DNA of 64,000 nt from Persicaria tinctoria. Taxonomy: Eukaryota > Streptophyta > Magnoliopsida > Caryophyllales > Polygonaceae. The DNA lies in assembly GCA_037127255.1 (NCBI GenBank), contig JBANSL010000010.1, positions 30,148,120 to 30,212,119 of the forward strand, written 5' to 3'. Made by a program: the position numbers and the translations under genes. Below, one piece after another: positions 1-11,280 of this stretch. Numbering within the stretch: the stretch's first letter is position 1; each line of letters opens with the position of its first letter. The notes under the pieces are model-generated. The model saw only the letters and a list, made by a program, of their open reading frames with translations, was not told the origin of the DNA and ran no database searches.

Positions 1-1592
1 CACCGTCATCCTGCTTCATACAAAGTAGTGGCAAAAAAGATGAAACCAAGGTGAAAGTTTAATTGTCTTTTACTTATATTATCTACCAATATGATTTTGA
101 TACATGAGCAATGTTTAATATTTTACAAAAATATAGGTTTGAAGATATAAATGAAGGCCCTACACCAAGGCAAATTGGGAACATGATGAGAAGCGATTAT
201 AAAGCGAAGGTTAGCTATTGGAAATCATGGAAAGCTCAAGAATTGGCTGAGAGCATGGTAAGGGGAACACCAGAGGATAGCTACACATTATTACCAGCCT
301 ATTGTTGGGTATTGAAGCAAAACAACCCTGGTACAACCACATTCATTGATGTGGATGACAAAGAAAGGTTCAGGTATTTGTTCATCTCATTTGGAGCATC
401 CATTCGGGCATTTCCCATAATGAGAAAGGTAAGCATCTGTCATACTGATTCCATCTTAAAAGGCAATAATTTGTATGTTGTACTTGCCTCTCATTGTCAC
501 TAGAGCATTAATAGAAATAACTTTTTATGTTAATAGGTGATTGTTGTGGATGGTGCATTCTTAAAAGCAAAATATCGCGGTGTTCTTCTAGTGGCAGCTG
601 CTCAAGATGCAAACCAACAGATATATCCACTTGCATTTGCAATAGTTGACTCAGAAAATGACTCATCTTGGAGGTGGTTTTTTGAAAAGTTAGTTCTACT
701 AATTCCATCTTCACAAGATCTAGTGTTTGTCTCTGATCGTCACCAGAGCATTGGAAAAGCAATAGAAGCCTATTACCCATCTGCAAACCATTGTGCATGC
801 ATTTGGCACCTAAAGCAGAATATCAGGTCAAAATACAAGAAGAAGAACCTTTGTAACCTCTTTGATAGTGCTGCAAGGAGCTACACTATAAATGAGTTCA
901 ACGGATACTTTGGGTGCATTGCTAAGCTTAATTCAGAAATGGAGAAGTATCTTGTGGAAGCAAATGTAGAGAAATAGGCAAGAGTGTATTGCAAGGGCGA
1001 AAGGTATAACATAATGACTTCAAATAATGCCGAAACCATAAATTCTATTTTTAGGGAAGGCAGATCTTACACCATCATTGGATGTCTGAATGAAATTAGA
1101 GAGAAGCTATCAGAATGGTTCAATGTACGTAGAAATCAGTGTGAAGAGAACAACATGGAAATGCCATCAAATGTGAGCAAGATTGTTCTAGAGAGGTGCA
1201 AGGAAACATGAAAGTACAACGTCAAGCACTTGAATAACTTTCAGTTTGAGATATTGGGTGGAGAGCAAAGAGTTTTGGTTGATTTGAATGCAAAATCTTG
1301 TACTTGCAAGGTGTTTGATCTGGAAAGAATTCCTTGTGTTCATGCACTTGCTGCCATCGAAGATAAAGGATTGAGTGTTGTGAATTTTATCAGTCAGTAC
1401 TACAGGAATGAATCATGGTCCTTGGCATACCATGAAACAATTTATCCTGTTTTATCAGAGGCGGAGTGGATTGTTTCTGAAGACATCAAGATGCAGAAAT
1501 GCTATCCACCATTGGTTCGAAGGAAGAGTGGGAGGCCACAGAAGAAGCGGAAACCATCACTTGGTGAATACAAATACCACAACAGAAAGTGA
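1..1592 (+). pseudogene. Mutator-like (MULE) transposase, SWIM-finger type, broken and 5' incomplete
   Basis: The window opens inside the ORF. Exons: 1-50 (reads HRHPASYKVVAKKM), 137-428 and 537-1592. Introns 51-136 and 429-536 have GT-AG ends and keep the frame. The second exon is the conserved N-terminal block (GPTPRQIGNMMRSDYKAK). The third carries the MULE/DDE core (VIVVDGAFLKAKYRG, then YPLAFAIVDSENDSSW) and a SWIM zinc finger CTCKVFDLERIPCVH near 1303-1350, followed by a GRPQKKRKPS basic tail. Two in-frame nonsense codons break it: TAG at 975-977, where the family usually has Trp before AR.Y..G.RYN, and TGA at 1209-1211. The reading frame never shifts, so decay looks recent and by point mutation. 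The protein would bind TIRs and cut and paste DNA in the nucleus. It converges on the Ulp1-like gene at 3874-7604, an arrangement known from Kaonashi/CUMULE-type MULEs; that the two belong to one element is inference. Confidence 0.9.
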
Positions 1593-1839
1593 CAGAAACA
1601 AAGGCAGCATATACACAGTCAGCAAATACTAGCTTGGAGATATAGAAACAAAGGCAGCATATACACATAGTCATCATTACTAATCATATTTTTAATATTG
1701 TTGAAGTCAATTAGTTTTGGTTTGAACCATATTACAAGTCAATTAGTTGTGTTTTGAACCATATTACAAGTCAATTAGTTGTTTTTTGAACCTTACGATC
1801 TATTATATAAACATGACAATATCATCAATATTACATTGT
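1593..1839. other. 3' flank of the MULE transposase
   Basis: AT-rich sequence after the transposase stop, with short direct repeats of 'gaaccatattacaagtcaattag' type (three copies, 1722-1790). No gene seen. Probably the 3' UTR and terminator region. Confidence 0.4.
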
Positions 1840-2815
1840 CATCTCTTTCTATGTAATATATTGTCAACCATAGAGCACTGTCACCAACCTAATGTCACCG
1901 CACTCTTATATGTAATATATTGTCAAAAAAAAAAGTGTCACCAACCTATTGTCACCAAATATTGTCACACCAACGACAGAACACTATAACCAACATATTG
2001 TCACCAATTCAATTCCGTTTAAGAAAAAAACATATTGACACCTACATATTTGCACACACCTATTGTCACCAAATACAGAACATTGTCACCGCTATATTGT
2101 CACCAACTATAGAATATTGTCACCGCCCTCTTATATGTAATATATTGTCACCAAATAAAAAAGTGTCACCAACCTATTGTCACCAAATATTGTCACACCA
2201 ACGACAGAACACTATAACCAACATATTGTCACCAATTCAATTCCGTTTAAGAAAAAAACATATTGACACCTACATATTTGCACACACCTATTGTCACCAA
2301 ATACAGAACATTGTCACCACTATATTGTCACCAACTATAGAATACTGTCACCAACCTATTGTCATCGCCCTCTTAGATGTAATATATTGTCACCAAATAA
2401 AAAAGTGTCACCAACCTGTTGTCACCAAATATTGGCACATCAACGACAGAACACTATCAATAGCATATTGTCACCAATTCAATTTCGTTTAAGAAAAAAA
2501 CATATTGACACCTACATATTTTCACACACCTATTGTCACCAAATACAGAACACTATCACCATTATATTGTCACCAACTAGAGAACACTGTCACCAACCTA
2601 TTGTCACCACTCTCTTATATGTAATATATTGTCACCAAATAATAAAGTGTCACCAACCTATTGTCACCAAATACAAAACACTGTCACCACTCTTTTGTCA
2701 CCAATTATAGAACATTGTCACCAACCTATTGTCATCACCCTATTTTATGCAATATATTGTCATCAAAGAAAAAAGTGTCACAAACCTATTGTCACCAAAC
2801 TAAAATGTTATCACA
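1840..2815. repeat. Degenerate tandem array of TTGTCACCAA motifs
   Basis: About 970 bases built from the core TATTGTCACCAA and variants, recurring every 10-30 bases. It is organised into longer units of roughly 240-300 bases (compare 1918-2160, 2156-2400 and 2396-2640, which share the segment starting AAAAGTGTCACCAACC). Long + strand ORFs here are a by-product of the repeat and have no protein signature. The same core recurs in intron 1 and intron 5 of the Ulp1-like gene (7240-7565 and 4632) and near 7735. The array may be the subterminal or transposase-binding repeat of the surrounding MULE; that role is inference. Confidence 0.85.
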
Positions 2816-3540
2816 TTTTTCATCTAAAATTAACACATTTTTGGTACAAAACTAAAACCCTAAAACAAAGGGAGCATAGACCAAAGAGGGGCTAAAATGG
2901 AGCAAACGAAAATTTGATGTACAGTATGGTTTAGGGTTTAGGGTTTAGTCTTTAGGGTTTAGGGCCGAGGCCCTAAACCCTAAATCCTAAACCCTAAACC
3001 CTAAAATGTGTGTACAGTACTAATGTTATCAGAGTTGCCATCTAATATTAACGCATTTTTTTTACAAAATTGAAACCCTAGAACTAGGTGAGCATAGACC
3101 CTAGAGGGGCTAAAATTGAGCAGCCGAAAATTTGATTTCCAGTACTAATGGCATCACATTTGTCAACTAATAATAACGCATTTTTGTTGCAAAACTGAAA
3201 CCCTAGAACAAGGGGAGCATAAACCCAAGAGGGGCTAAACCCGAGCAAACGAAAATTTGATGTACAGTATGGTTTAGGGTTTAGGGTTTAGTCTTTAGGG
3301 TTTAGGGCCAAGGCCCTAAACCCTAAATTGTGTATACAGTACTAATGTTATCAGATTTGTCATCTAATATTAACGCAATTTTTTATGAAACTGAAACCCT
3401 AGAACTAGGTGAGCATAGACCCTAGAGGGGCTAAACTTGAGCAGACGAACATTTGATGTACAGTGCTAATGGCGTCACGTTTTTCATCTAATATTAACGT
3501 ATGTTTGTTATAATAATAACCCTAAGTAGATGAAATTTGA
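2805..3540. repeat. About 310-bp tandem units containing telomere-type TTTAGGG runs
   Basis: Units begin near 2805, 3025, 3138 and 3345. They share a segment running from 'aatgttatcaca' through 'aaccctagaac' to 'gaaaatttgatgtacagt'. Between units lie runs of the plant telomere-type heptamer TTTAGGG, at 2930-2960 and 3271-3305, facing CCCTAAA at 2971-3003 and 3313-3327. Together these form small inverted telomere-like blocks around 'ggccgaggcc' and 'ggccaaggcc'. Non-coding. Confidence 0.75.
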
Positions 3541-3592
3541 AGCAGTTTGCACAACTCTTCACAATCTCCAAGTGAGAAAAGACTTGTACTAC
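3541..3592 (-). repeat. Truncated duplicate of Ulp1-like exon 6 sequence
   Basis: Positions 3541-3592 match 4217-4275 of the neighbouring Ulp1-like gene (shared text 'cagtttgcacaactcttcac' and 'aagtgagaaaagacttgta'), with about 12-15 bases missing in the middle. This is a small local duplication downstream of the gene, not an extra exon. The rest of 3593-3873 is AT-rich 3' flank with repeated 'acttaacatccaaaatagctt'. Confidence 0.7.
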
Positions 3593-3873
3593 TTAATAGC
3601 TTCCAAAACAGCTTAACATCCAAAATAGTTGAGACATTCATACACTTAACATCCAAAATAGCTTCCAAACTATAAGCACCAAGCAAATTTGTACTACTTA
3701 ATATAAATCCCCAACTGTCAGACTACGTTAACTTCCAAAATAAAGGGGAAACGGTGAGACATTCACCATGATAGTCAGATTGCAATAAGTATCAAAATAT
3801 GAGCACCATGCAACATTAAACTACTTAATATCCTAAAACAGTGACAATTAAATCATAAGTGCAGATTGTATTC

Positions 3874-6800
3874 CTAGACCTCCCATGTCCAACACTTGTT
3901 CTTGAACAAATCCACAGCCATCCTCTCCCTATATGCATCCATATACTCGTCTGAAATAGCTTCAACACCACCATGAAATGCAAGACCCTCGATGTATTTG
4001 ATGGTATACATACCACAACTTCCACTGCAATTGAACAGAAGGATAATGAAAATTACATTATAGCTAAATTAGATATAAAAAAATGAAATATATTGTAACA
4101 TATAGAAAAACATCATACCCTCCAATATTCTGAGCAAGACCATCGATCCTCTTGACTGAAAATGGCCCGTCATCAAAATCTCCAAATCTTCCACTCTTCC
4201 TCATCAGTGTTGGAAGTAGTTTGCACAACTCTTCACAATGATTAAGCACTTCTCCAAGTGAGAAAAGACTTGTATTGCAATCATAAACATTGACATTCCT
4301 ATCCTTTAAATCAATCTCTAAGGCCACCCAATGTTTATTGTCAAAATTGAGTGGGGTATACACCTTCTTGACACCAACCCAAGACTTCCCAAAAGTACGC
4401 GGGAGAGATCCATCAAAATATTTCATAAACAGTTTGTCACCAGCAGCTGATTTTTTGTAACTCTCGAAAGCCCCATCCATAAACTTTCGGATCCAAAAAC
4501 AATCTAAAATTAGAATATCTACAAACTTGTCGGGATGTCCAAGTATACGCTGCCTAAAATGAAACAAAGCCTCGCTAATGTGCTGGAAAAATACAAAACA
4601 CATACGAACATATGAATATATTGCTATTTCACACTGTCACCAAAACAATGTCTTCAAATAAATAAAAAAGTGATGGAAAAGTAAGAATACTTACAGAATC
4701 AGTCAGCCAAACTTCATGTCCCACAAGCACCTTAAAAAATGCATTATCAAGATCATTTTCACCACGAGTGATGACACGACGACTAAAAAGCAAAAATAAG
4801 AAAATATATAAGATAGTGTAAAAGTACAAGCAATGATATATCTATATATAATCAAGTGACCCAAAATTGAATAAACAAGTACAAAAAGGAAATAATATTT
4901 ACCCAACAGGAAGAATCCACTCATATAAATAAGTGCGATCATCAGCGGAAACTAAACTATGCTTCGGTTGACGTGGAAGACCTTTGATCACCTTCTTCTT
5001 CCTCTTAAAAGAAGTGAAAGGTGTGTGCTTCAAAGGTCCAGCTTTCACAACTCTATTCGAACGTCTTGGAGCAAGACTTCCACAAGGCACCGCCCCATGT
5101 TGTTTAGAGTCAAGAACTTGATTTCTATCAACTTCATTATCACCGTCATCAGAAACATGAGTGTCATCTACTGCAGTGACATGATCGGCAACATTATCGA
5201 CATCCTTATCATCAAAAGAAGCTGGACTGTCACCAACATTGACAAAAAGATGTTCAAACTCAGATGGATTGGAGCAAGTTTCCTTGATGGCCTCCATCTC
5301 AACCTTGAGGTCAGCATCGAGTTTAGCTCGAAACATTTCTAAATCAAAATCACTATCAACGGTTGGTTGAGATGAGCGTGCTTCAAAGTTAGAGAACCTC
5401 TTGTCAAGTGCCTCAAGCTTTTCTATACATTGCTGGATTTGTGATTCAAATTTCTCCAAATAAGGCATAAAACCTTTACAGATCTGCTCAATACTAGCAA
5501 TTCTATCAGAGAGTTGTTTGGCCCATACAGGGATTTCTGATTGTGCATCATCGGTAGGAAGAGGATCAGGTGAAACACCACTAGGAACTTTAGTATGTTC
5601 AGCAGGCTCCATATGCTTCAGCTTCTTCTCTACAATCTTCTCCTTCTTCTCTACAACCTTCTCCTTCTCCTTCTTCTCTACAACCTTCTCCTTATCCTTC
5701 TTCTCTACAACCTTCTCCTTATCCTTTTGCTTCTTATCTCCATTCTGAGATACCTTCGCCTTCTTCTCTACAACCTTCTCCTTCTGCATCTTATCTCCAG
5801 CCTTCTCCTTATCATTCTTCTTCTTACTACGCAATGGAGGTTCAAAATCAGATGTGTCATCAGAAACATTTGTGGAGACACCCATATCCTTTGTGGGCTT
5901 CTTTGGCACATTTCTTTTCCTTTTCTTAGATGGAGGAGGATTTGAGATAACAGCTTCATTGCCATCCGTTTTAAGGTTACCACCTTCTTTCCTAAGAAGA
6001 TGAGCTTGCATCCTTAAGAACCTTGCAAAACCTTCTTCAATCAGCTCATTTCCCACATAACTAGCAACATACGCATCAATGAAAGGATCAGCTGCCTCTT
6101 CATCAAACAGGAGACCAGGTTCTTTCATAAATTCAGCATAAAGTGGGAATATAGTGCCCTGTGAAGAAAAGAAAAGTAAAAGTTTACTTAGAAATGTTAT
6201 ATGTCACCAATAAAACTAAAATATGTGAAATTATAGCAAAAAAAAACAATAATATAACAAAAACTCACCAAGCTTTTAGAGAATATATCTCGAAACTTAT
6301 CAAACCTAATAGAAATCACTTTGAGGGAGCTATACCATACCATAGATGAAGGAGATCCAACAACATGAGAAAATTTGCAATTTGTGATTGTTGCCATCAT
6401 GAGAATTGACTCCAAAATCCACATCTAAAAATATACAATAATGAAAAATATTAGTGTCATTAAATGGTGAAAAAAAAAACACTTAAACAACCTTTTAAAA
6501 ATAACAAATGGTGAGCAAATATATACCTGGAATGCAAAAGGATAGCCAAACAAGTTATAAACGAATCTCCCGTGGGTACACTTGGATAGGTCAGCTCTCA
6601 TGGCATGCCTCAAATAATACAATGTGTCTGAATAAACCTCCCTACCAAATGGATACCTTGATAATTTCTCAATGTCACACACAAGAGGGAGGAATTCTTC
6701 TCGAATAAACTGCTTCCTTTGGGGTAATAGCACACACTCAATGATCAACAAGTAGGCAGCAGGAAGCTTTTTGACAGAATCAGTCGGCTCGTTTGAGAAA

Positions 6801-7604
6801 AAATCTAGAAGCTCAGCGACTGATAAGTGTGGAGCACCAAAAAAAGATTGCATTGAAACATTTTCAGCAGTGTCATTATTATCATCTACTCCCTTCAATC
6901 CGGTAACACAGCAGTACTCAAGCAGAGAAAACCTCGATAAAGTATGACCGACTTTGAACCACATTTCATATTTCTTATTAGTTTTGATCTCATGCAAAAG
7001 CATATGATGCACAAGTTGGTGATAGAAAGTCATCTTATCAGCTGCACGAACGATGCTCCCAAAACATCCATCAACTAACAAAGTCCAATCACTTGATGAC
7101 AACTCTTTTTTTTATAAGATTTATAATCTCTGGCTTAGAATACACATTTGCACAACCACGAAAACGTTGTGAAGGAGGAATAATATATTGGCACTGAGCT
7201 ATTGGGTCACCACGAACAACAAGTGCCGAATTAGGAGCTGTCACCAAACATAAAGTAAGAATTGTCACCAAAACAAGCAATTGTCACCAAAACAAACAAG
7301 CAATAAACACTTGAAATTGAAAAACCTATAAAGTAAGAATTGTCACCAAACAAACAAGTGTCACCAAAACAAACAAGCAATGATAAACACTTCAAATTGA
7401 ACAACCAATAAAGTAAGAATTGTCACCAAAACAAACAAGCAATGATAAACACTTCAAATTGAGCAACCTATAAAGTAAGAATTGTCACCAAACAAACAAT
7501 TGTCACCAAAACAAACAAGCAATGATAAACACTTGAAATTTAACAACTTATAAAGTAAGAACAAATTAGATTTATAAATAAGAACACTAACCTGGATTAT
7601 CCAT
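3874..7604 (-). CDS. DUF1985 + Ulp1/C48 SUMO-protease-like protein (MULE-associated), one-base frameshift
   Basis: Seven exons (minus strand, 5' to 3'): 7604-7592 (only ATGGATAATCCAG), 7237-6527, 6424-6269, 6158-4903, 4782-4695, 4582-4119, 4024-3874. All introns are GT-AG and all phases agree. The summed length gives about 945 codons if one base of the A8 run at 7106-7113 is ignored; that extra base is the only break. Exon 2 holds the DUF1985 domain (FRGCANVYSKPEIINL, then SSDWTLLVDGCFGSIV). Exon 4 is a long Lys/Glu-rich linker with repeats of KEKVVEKK, likely disordered or coiled. Exons 5-7 are the C48 fold with a complete Cys-protease set: His in KHWVALEIDL, Asp in NVYDCN, Gln in LAQNIGG, and Cys in SCGMYT, which is formed across the last intron. 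The family cleaves SUMO-like modifiers. Plant MULEs (Kaonashi/KIKI, CUMULE) are known to carry such genes. It converges on the MULE transposase to the left. Whether it is expressed is unknown. Confidence 0.9.
7238..7591. repeat. Intron 1 of the Ulp1-like gene is a tandem array
   Basis: About four units of roughly 90 bases. Each contains TTGTCACCAAA once or twice, then 'caaacaagcaatgataaaca', 'cttcaaattgaacaac' and 'tataaagtaagaa'. The motif core is the same as in the array at 1840-2815. The array fills nearly the whole intron while leaving both splice sites intact. Confidence 0.85.
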
Positions 7605-8650
7605 TTGAAGTAGATAGAAACACACAAACCCTAAAAAAAACATAAACAAATTGTCATCAAATCAATGTATTCACACAAAAATCCGCAACTGGTGTCCCAA
7701 ATCATAAAATTAACATCTCAAAATGATGACAGTTAACGAATTGTCACCAGAGATTAAACAAATTGACAAATTTTTCAATTTAAGATACTGCATTAACACA
7801 TGATTGAAACTCATAAGGTGGGACTTGGGAGAAACAAACAAAGGGGAAATCTCATAAGAAAAATACCTCAAATTGATCAACATTATACTGTAACATGATA
7901 AGTGTCAATTATAACCAAACTCAAATGCATAATGGCTTGTGTCGAATTACAGCAAGGAAGCTGAATACAATTTTTTTACTCCAATTCAGATTCCAGAAAT
8001 TGTTGTATAATAGCATATAATATATTCATACACATGAATCACTTCTAAGGCAGTGTCTGCTCTGCCATTTACACTTATATGGATCGTACCTTTCTCCCTT
8101 CCTTCTTTTACTGAAACTTATATTGAAAAGGAGCAGGCAAATGAGAGTCGGAATCGCACCACGAAAGCAAACAATCAAAACCAAACCAATCTAATCACAT
8201 GATTCACATCCAATTTCCGACCACTACTTTCTCAAACTGAATCAGATCTGAACCAAACACTCTGAAATTCGACATACAAGAGAAGCCAAATTCAGAACGA
8301 AAAAGAGCAAGCAAATGCTAGGCGGAATCACGCCGATACGAAGGGACTTACCTAGAGCTGGAGGGCGGCGAATGCGAACAGGTGAGTTCGTCGGCGCGCG
8401 CAGAAGCCAAATGCGAACAGGAGAGTTTGTCGGCGCGCGCAGATCCACCTCGATGGAGGGCGGCGACGATTAAGCGGCGACGCGCGCAGATCCGGCGGCG
8501 AGGAGTGGGACTGGAAATGGAGAAGGGCAATGGAGATGGAGGGCGACGAGTGGCACTGGAGCTCCTGGCGACGGGTCGGACGGAAAGATTTTAGGGCAAC
8601 AAGTCGACAAGAAGATGGAACAAATTAAGAGGGTATTAGTGGTAGAGGTA
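7605..8650 (-). promoter_or_regulatory. Upstream region of the Ulp1-like gene
   Basis: No coding gene seen. 7605-8330 is AT-rich and probably 5' flank. 8340-8600 is sharply GC-rich and contains an imperfect direct repeat of about 40 bases (8358-8400 and 8401-8443, each with 'aaatgcgaacagg' and 'gtcggcgcgcgcag'). In MULEs such a GC block can be a promoter/TIR-proximal region or a captured exon. I cannot tell which, and the ORFs here overlap on both strands. Confidence 0.4.
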
Positions 8651-9479
8651 AACTTGGAATTACAATAAAATTATGGACACTTTATTCTCTATCTAGTTCG
8701 GAGGCATGAAAACCACCTCTTCGGAGGCCTAAAAACTCTCTTCTCTATCTAGTTCTCTAGATTGAGGGAGTCCCGACCTCGGCTTCGGTCGCCGCCGCGG
8801 TTTAGCCGTACCCTTTCTCCGTTGAAGCCGGTGTCCCGAGAAACCCTAGACCTGAGTTTCTTTGCTTGGATTTTATCAAAATCTGAAATTGTTTTGGGGT
8901 TTTTTGTCGATTCTGGGTTCTCTCCCCGTTTCTTCAATAGCCTTGGGCAATTTGTGTGTAAACCCCATTCTCTATCCAGGTCGTTTCAACAGCCCTGAAA
9001 TCGTCGTTACCTAATGCCCGCCGGCGAGGCCGGGATGCAAACACATCGGAGGAGTTCGGTGTCCACTTTCTTCGTTTCCCCACCGATCGTCGGCTTTGTG
9101 GTGGCGTCTTGGTCGATTTCCCTTCCTCCTGCTCATCGTTCGTGCAAACAGTGAGCCATCGATGGTGATGACTCCTCTTTCAACATCGTCGCCGGAGTTC
9201 TAGATCGGTTTATGACGCCGCTCTGAACATAGCCTCTCCTTGGTGTTGCGTTCTGCCATCCTCTTCCCGGTGATGGTGGACTGACGCCGGGGACTGCGCT
9301 TCCTTTTTCCTCGTGCTACTAGGTGCCCGTTTCCTTTCAACCCTAGTGGCCAGTAGTTTGGGCTTGAGCAATTTTTCTTTGGGCTCAAGGTTGAGCCTTG
9401 GTTTAAAAATTGGAAAAAAAAAAACTTTTTTTAGATCCTTTCCAGTTCAAGTGGGCTTAGCCCACTCTACATCTGGATC
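8651..9479. other. No assignable gene; GC-rich exon-like stretch
   Basis: 8760-9330 is GC-richer than its surroundings, reads like a 5' UTR or exon fragment (CTAG and CCCTAG motifs, possible splice sites) and has only short ORFs on both strands without recognisable domains. A short direct repeat of 'cttctctatctagttc' lies at 8681-8696 and 8741-8756. It may be an old transduced gene piece, but I found no homology I can name. Confidence 0.3.
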
Positions 9480-9612
9480 GGGTTATTGTAGGCCCATTTA
9501 AGGGGTTGACCCTCCCACTCACAAGCGTCTCCATGTTTCCACGGGGATTCGAACTTCGAACCTCGATACATGGGATGTATCCCCATAACCACTATACCAA
9601 CTTGTGATTTTT
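9480..9612 (-). mobile_element. tRNA-derived SINE-like sequence
   Basis: Read on the minus strand, it starts near 9612 with 'cacaagttggtatagtggtt' (pol III box A-like) and continues to 'aggttcgaagttcgaatccc' (box B-like GGTTCGAANCC), with spacing close to that of plant tRNA-derived SINE heads. It does not fold into a proper cloverleaf acceptor stem, so it is not a tRNA gene. The tail and target-site duplication were not resolved. Family unknown. Confidence 0.5.
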
Positions 9613-9717
9613 TTGAAAAAAAAATCTTATATAATTATACCCACGTGCCTTGCATCTAGTCCTTAGGTTGCCTTCCTAGACCTCGAAGTGCAAGACATGT
9701 TGACATTTCATTTATGG

Positions 9718-9718
<1 letters not shown>

Positions 9719-9760
<42 letters not shown>
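9719..9760. repeat. (TA)n microsatellite
   Basis: Uninterrupted TA tract that bounds the left end of the 9761-10456 element. Confidence 0.95.
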
Positions 9761-9764
<4 letters not shown>

Positions 9765-10453
9765 AACTATCTAGTGCATTTGCCTCTTACAATGCATCCG
9801 TGAGAACAATCCTAAGCCATTAGATTAAAATTGAATTAAGGATTAGGATTAGAAGTTCAAATGGTAAAACTAAAAGGAGAAATTTGAGGAAAATAAAAAG
9901 ATTAAAAATAAATTGCCTTTTATATATCCATTAATTACAATGACAAATTGACGGTAGTTTTAACTAAAAACACGTAGAATATTAATGAATATGAATATTC
10001 ATTTGAATACATATTCATTTGAATACATATTCATTTGAATAAATATTCATTTGAATAAATTCTACTTATTCATATGAATAAATATTCATTTGAATAAACT
10101 CTACTTATTCAAATGAATACATATTCATTTGAATAAACTCTACTTATTCGTTAGAATAAATATTTATTTGAATAAACTCTACTTGTTCGTATGAATACAT
10201 CTTTAGGTATTCATCTAAATATATATTCATTTTGAATACATATTCATTACAGGAAACCCACGTTATTCAAATCTACCGTTTGTGTTTACAGGAAACCCAC
10301 GTTGGAATGGTTTAAGGAGAGAAAGATGGGATATGGAGAGAGAAATTAATTATATTTTTTTTAATTATTTTAATTCTTTCATTCAAATCTAACCATTCAC
10401 ATCGTCCTCATCCGACGGTTCATACACGGTCTCACGAATGCATGTGAAAGCTC

Positions 10454-10456
<3 letters not shown>
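9761..10456. mobile_element. (TA)n-bounded TIR element 1 (about 0.7 kb)
   Basis: Lies between two TA tracts. The ends are imperfect inverted repeats: the left end has 'aatgcatccgtgagaacaat' near 9791, and the right end read inward has 'ggggagctttcacatgcatt' followed by 'cgtgagacc'. The interior 9985-10250 is a degenerate array of GAATACATATTCATTTGAATAA-type units (motif ATTCATTTGAATA), itself partly palindromic. No coding sequence. Likely a non-autonomous element. Confidence 0.6.

Positions 10457-10506
<50 letters not shown>
10457..10506. repeat. (TA)n microsatellite
   Basis: TA tract separating elements 1 and 2 of the chain. Confidence 0.95.

Positions 10507-11226
<720 letters not shown>

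Positions 11227-11278
<52 letters not shown>
11227..11278. repeat. (TA)26 microsatellite at the centre of a perfect palindrome
   Basis: TA tract flanked on both sides by exact inverted copies of about 50 bases (atgtggttcaaatgttaaca and onward). Confidence 0.95.

Positions 11279-11280
<2 letters not shown>

Noticed and set aside
1840..2815. Possible CRISPR-like array
   Set aside because: Eukaryotic sequence; the repeats are degenerate and spacers are not unique. It is a tandem satellite-like array.
1920..2895. Long overlapping + strand ORFs (up to 190 codons) of His/Ser/Pro-like repeats
   Set aside because: They are translations of the TTGTCACCAA array. Several frames are open at once and there is no domain or splice structure.
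5518..5945. + strand ORFs of Phe/Ser/Leu repeats
   Set aside because: Antisense shadow of the Lys/Glu-rich linker exon of the Ulp1-like gene.
8760..9501. A protein-coding host gene
   Set aside because: Only short ORFs on both strands and no recognisable domain or consistent splice pattern.
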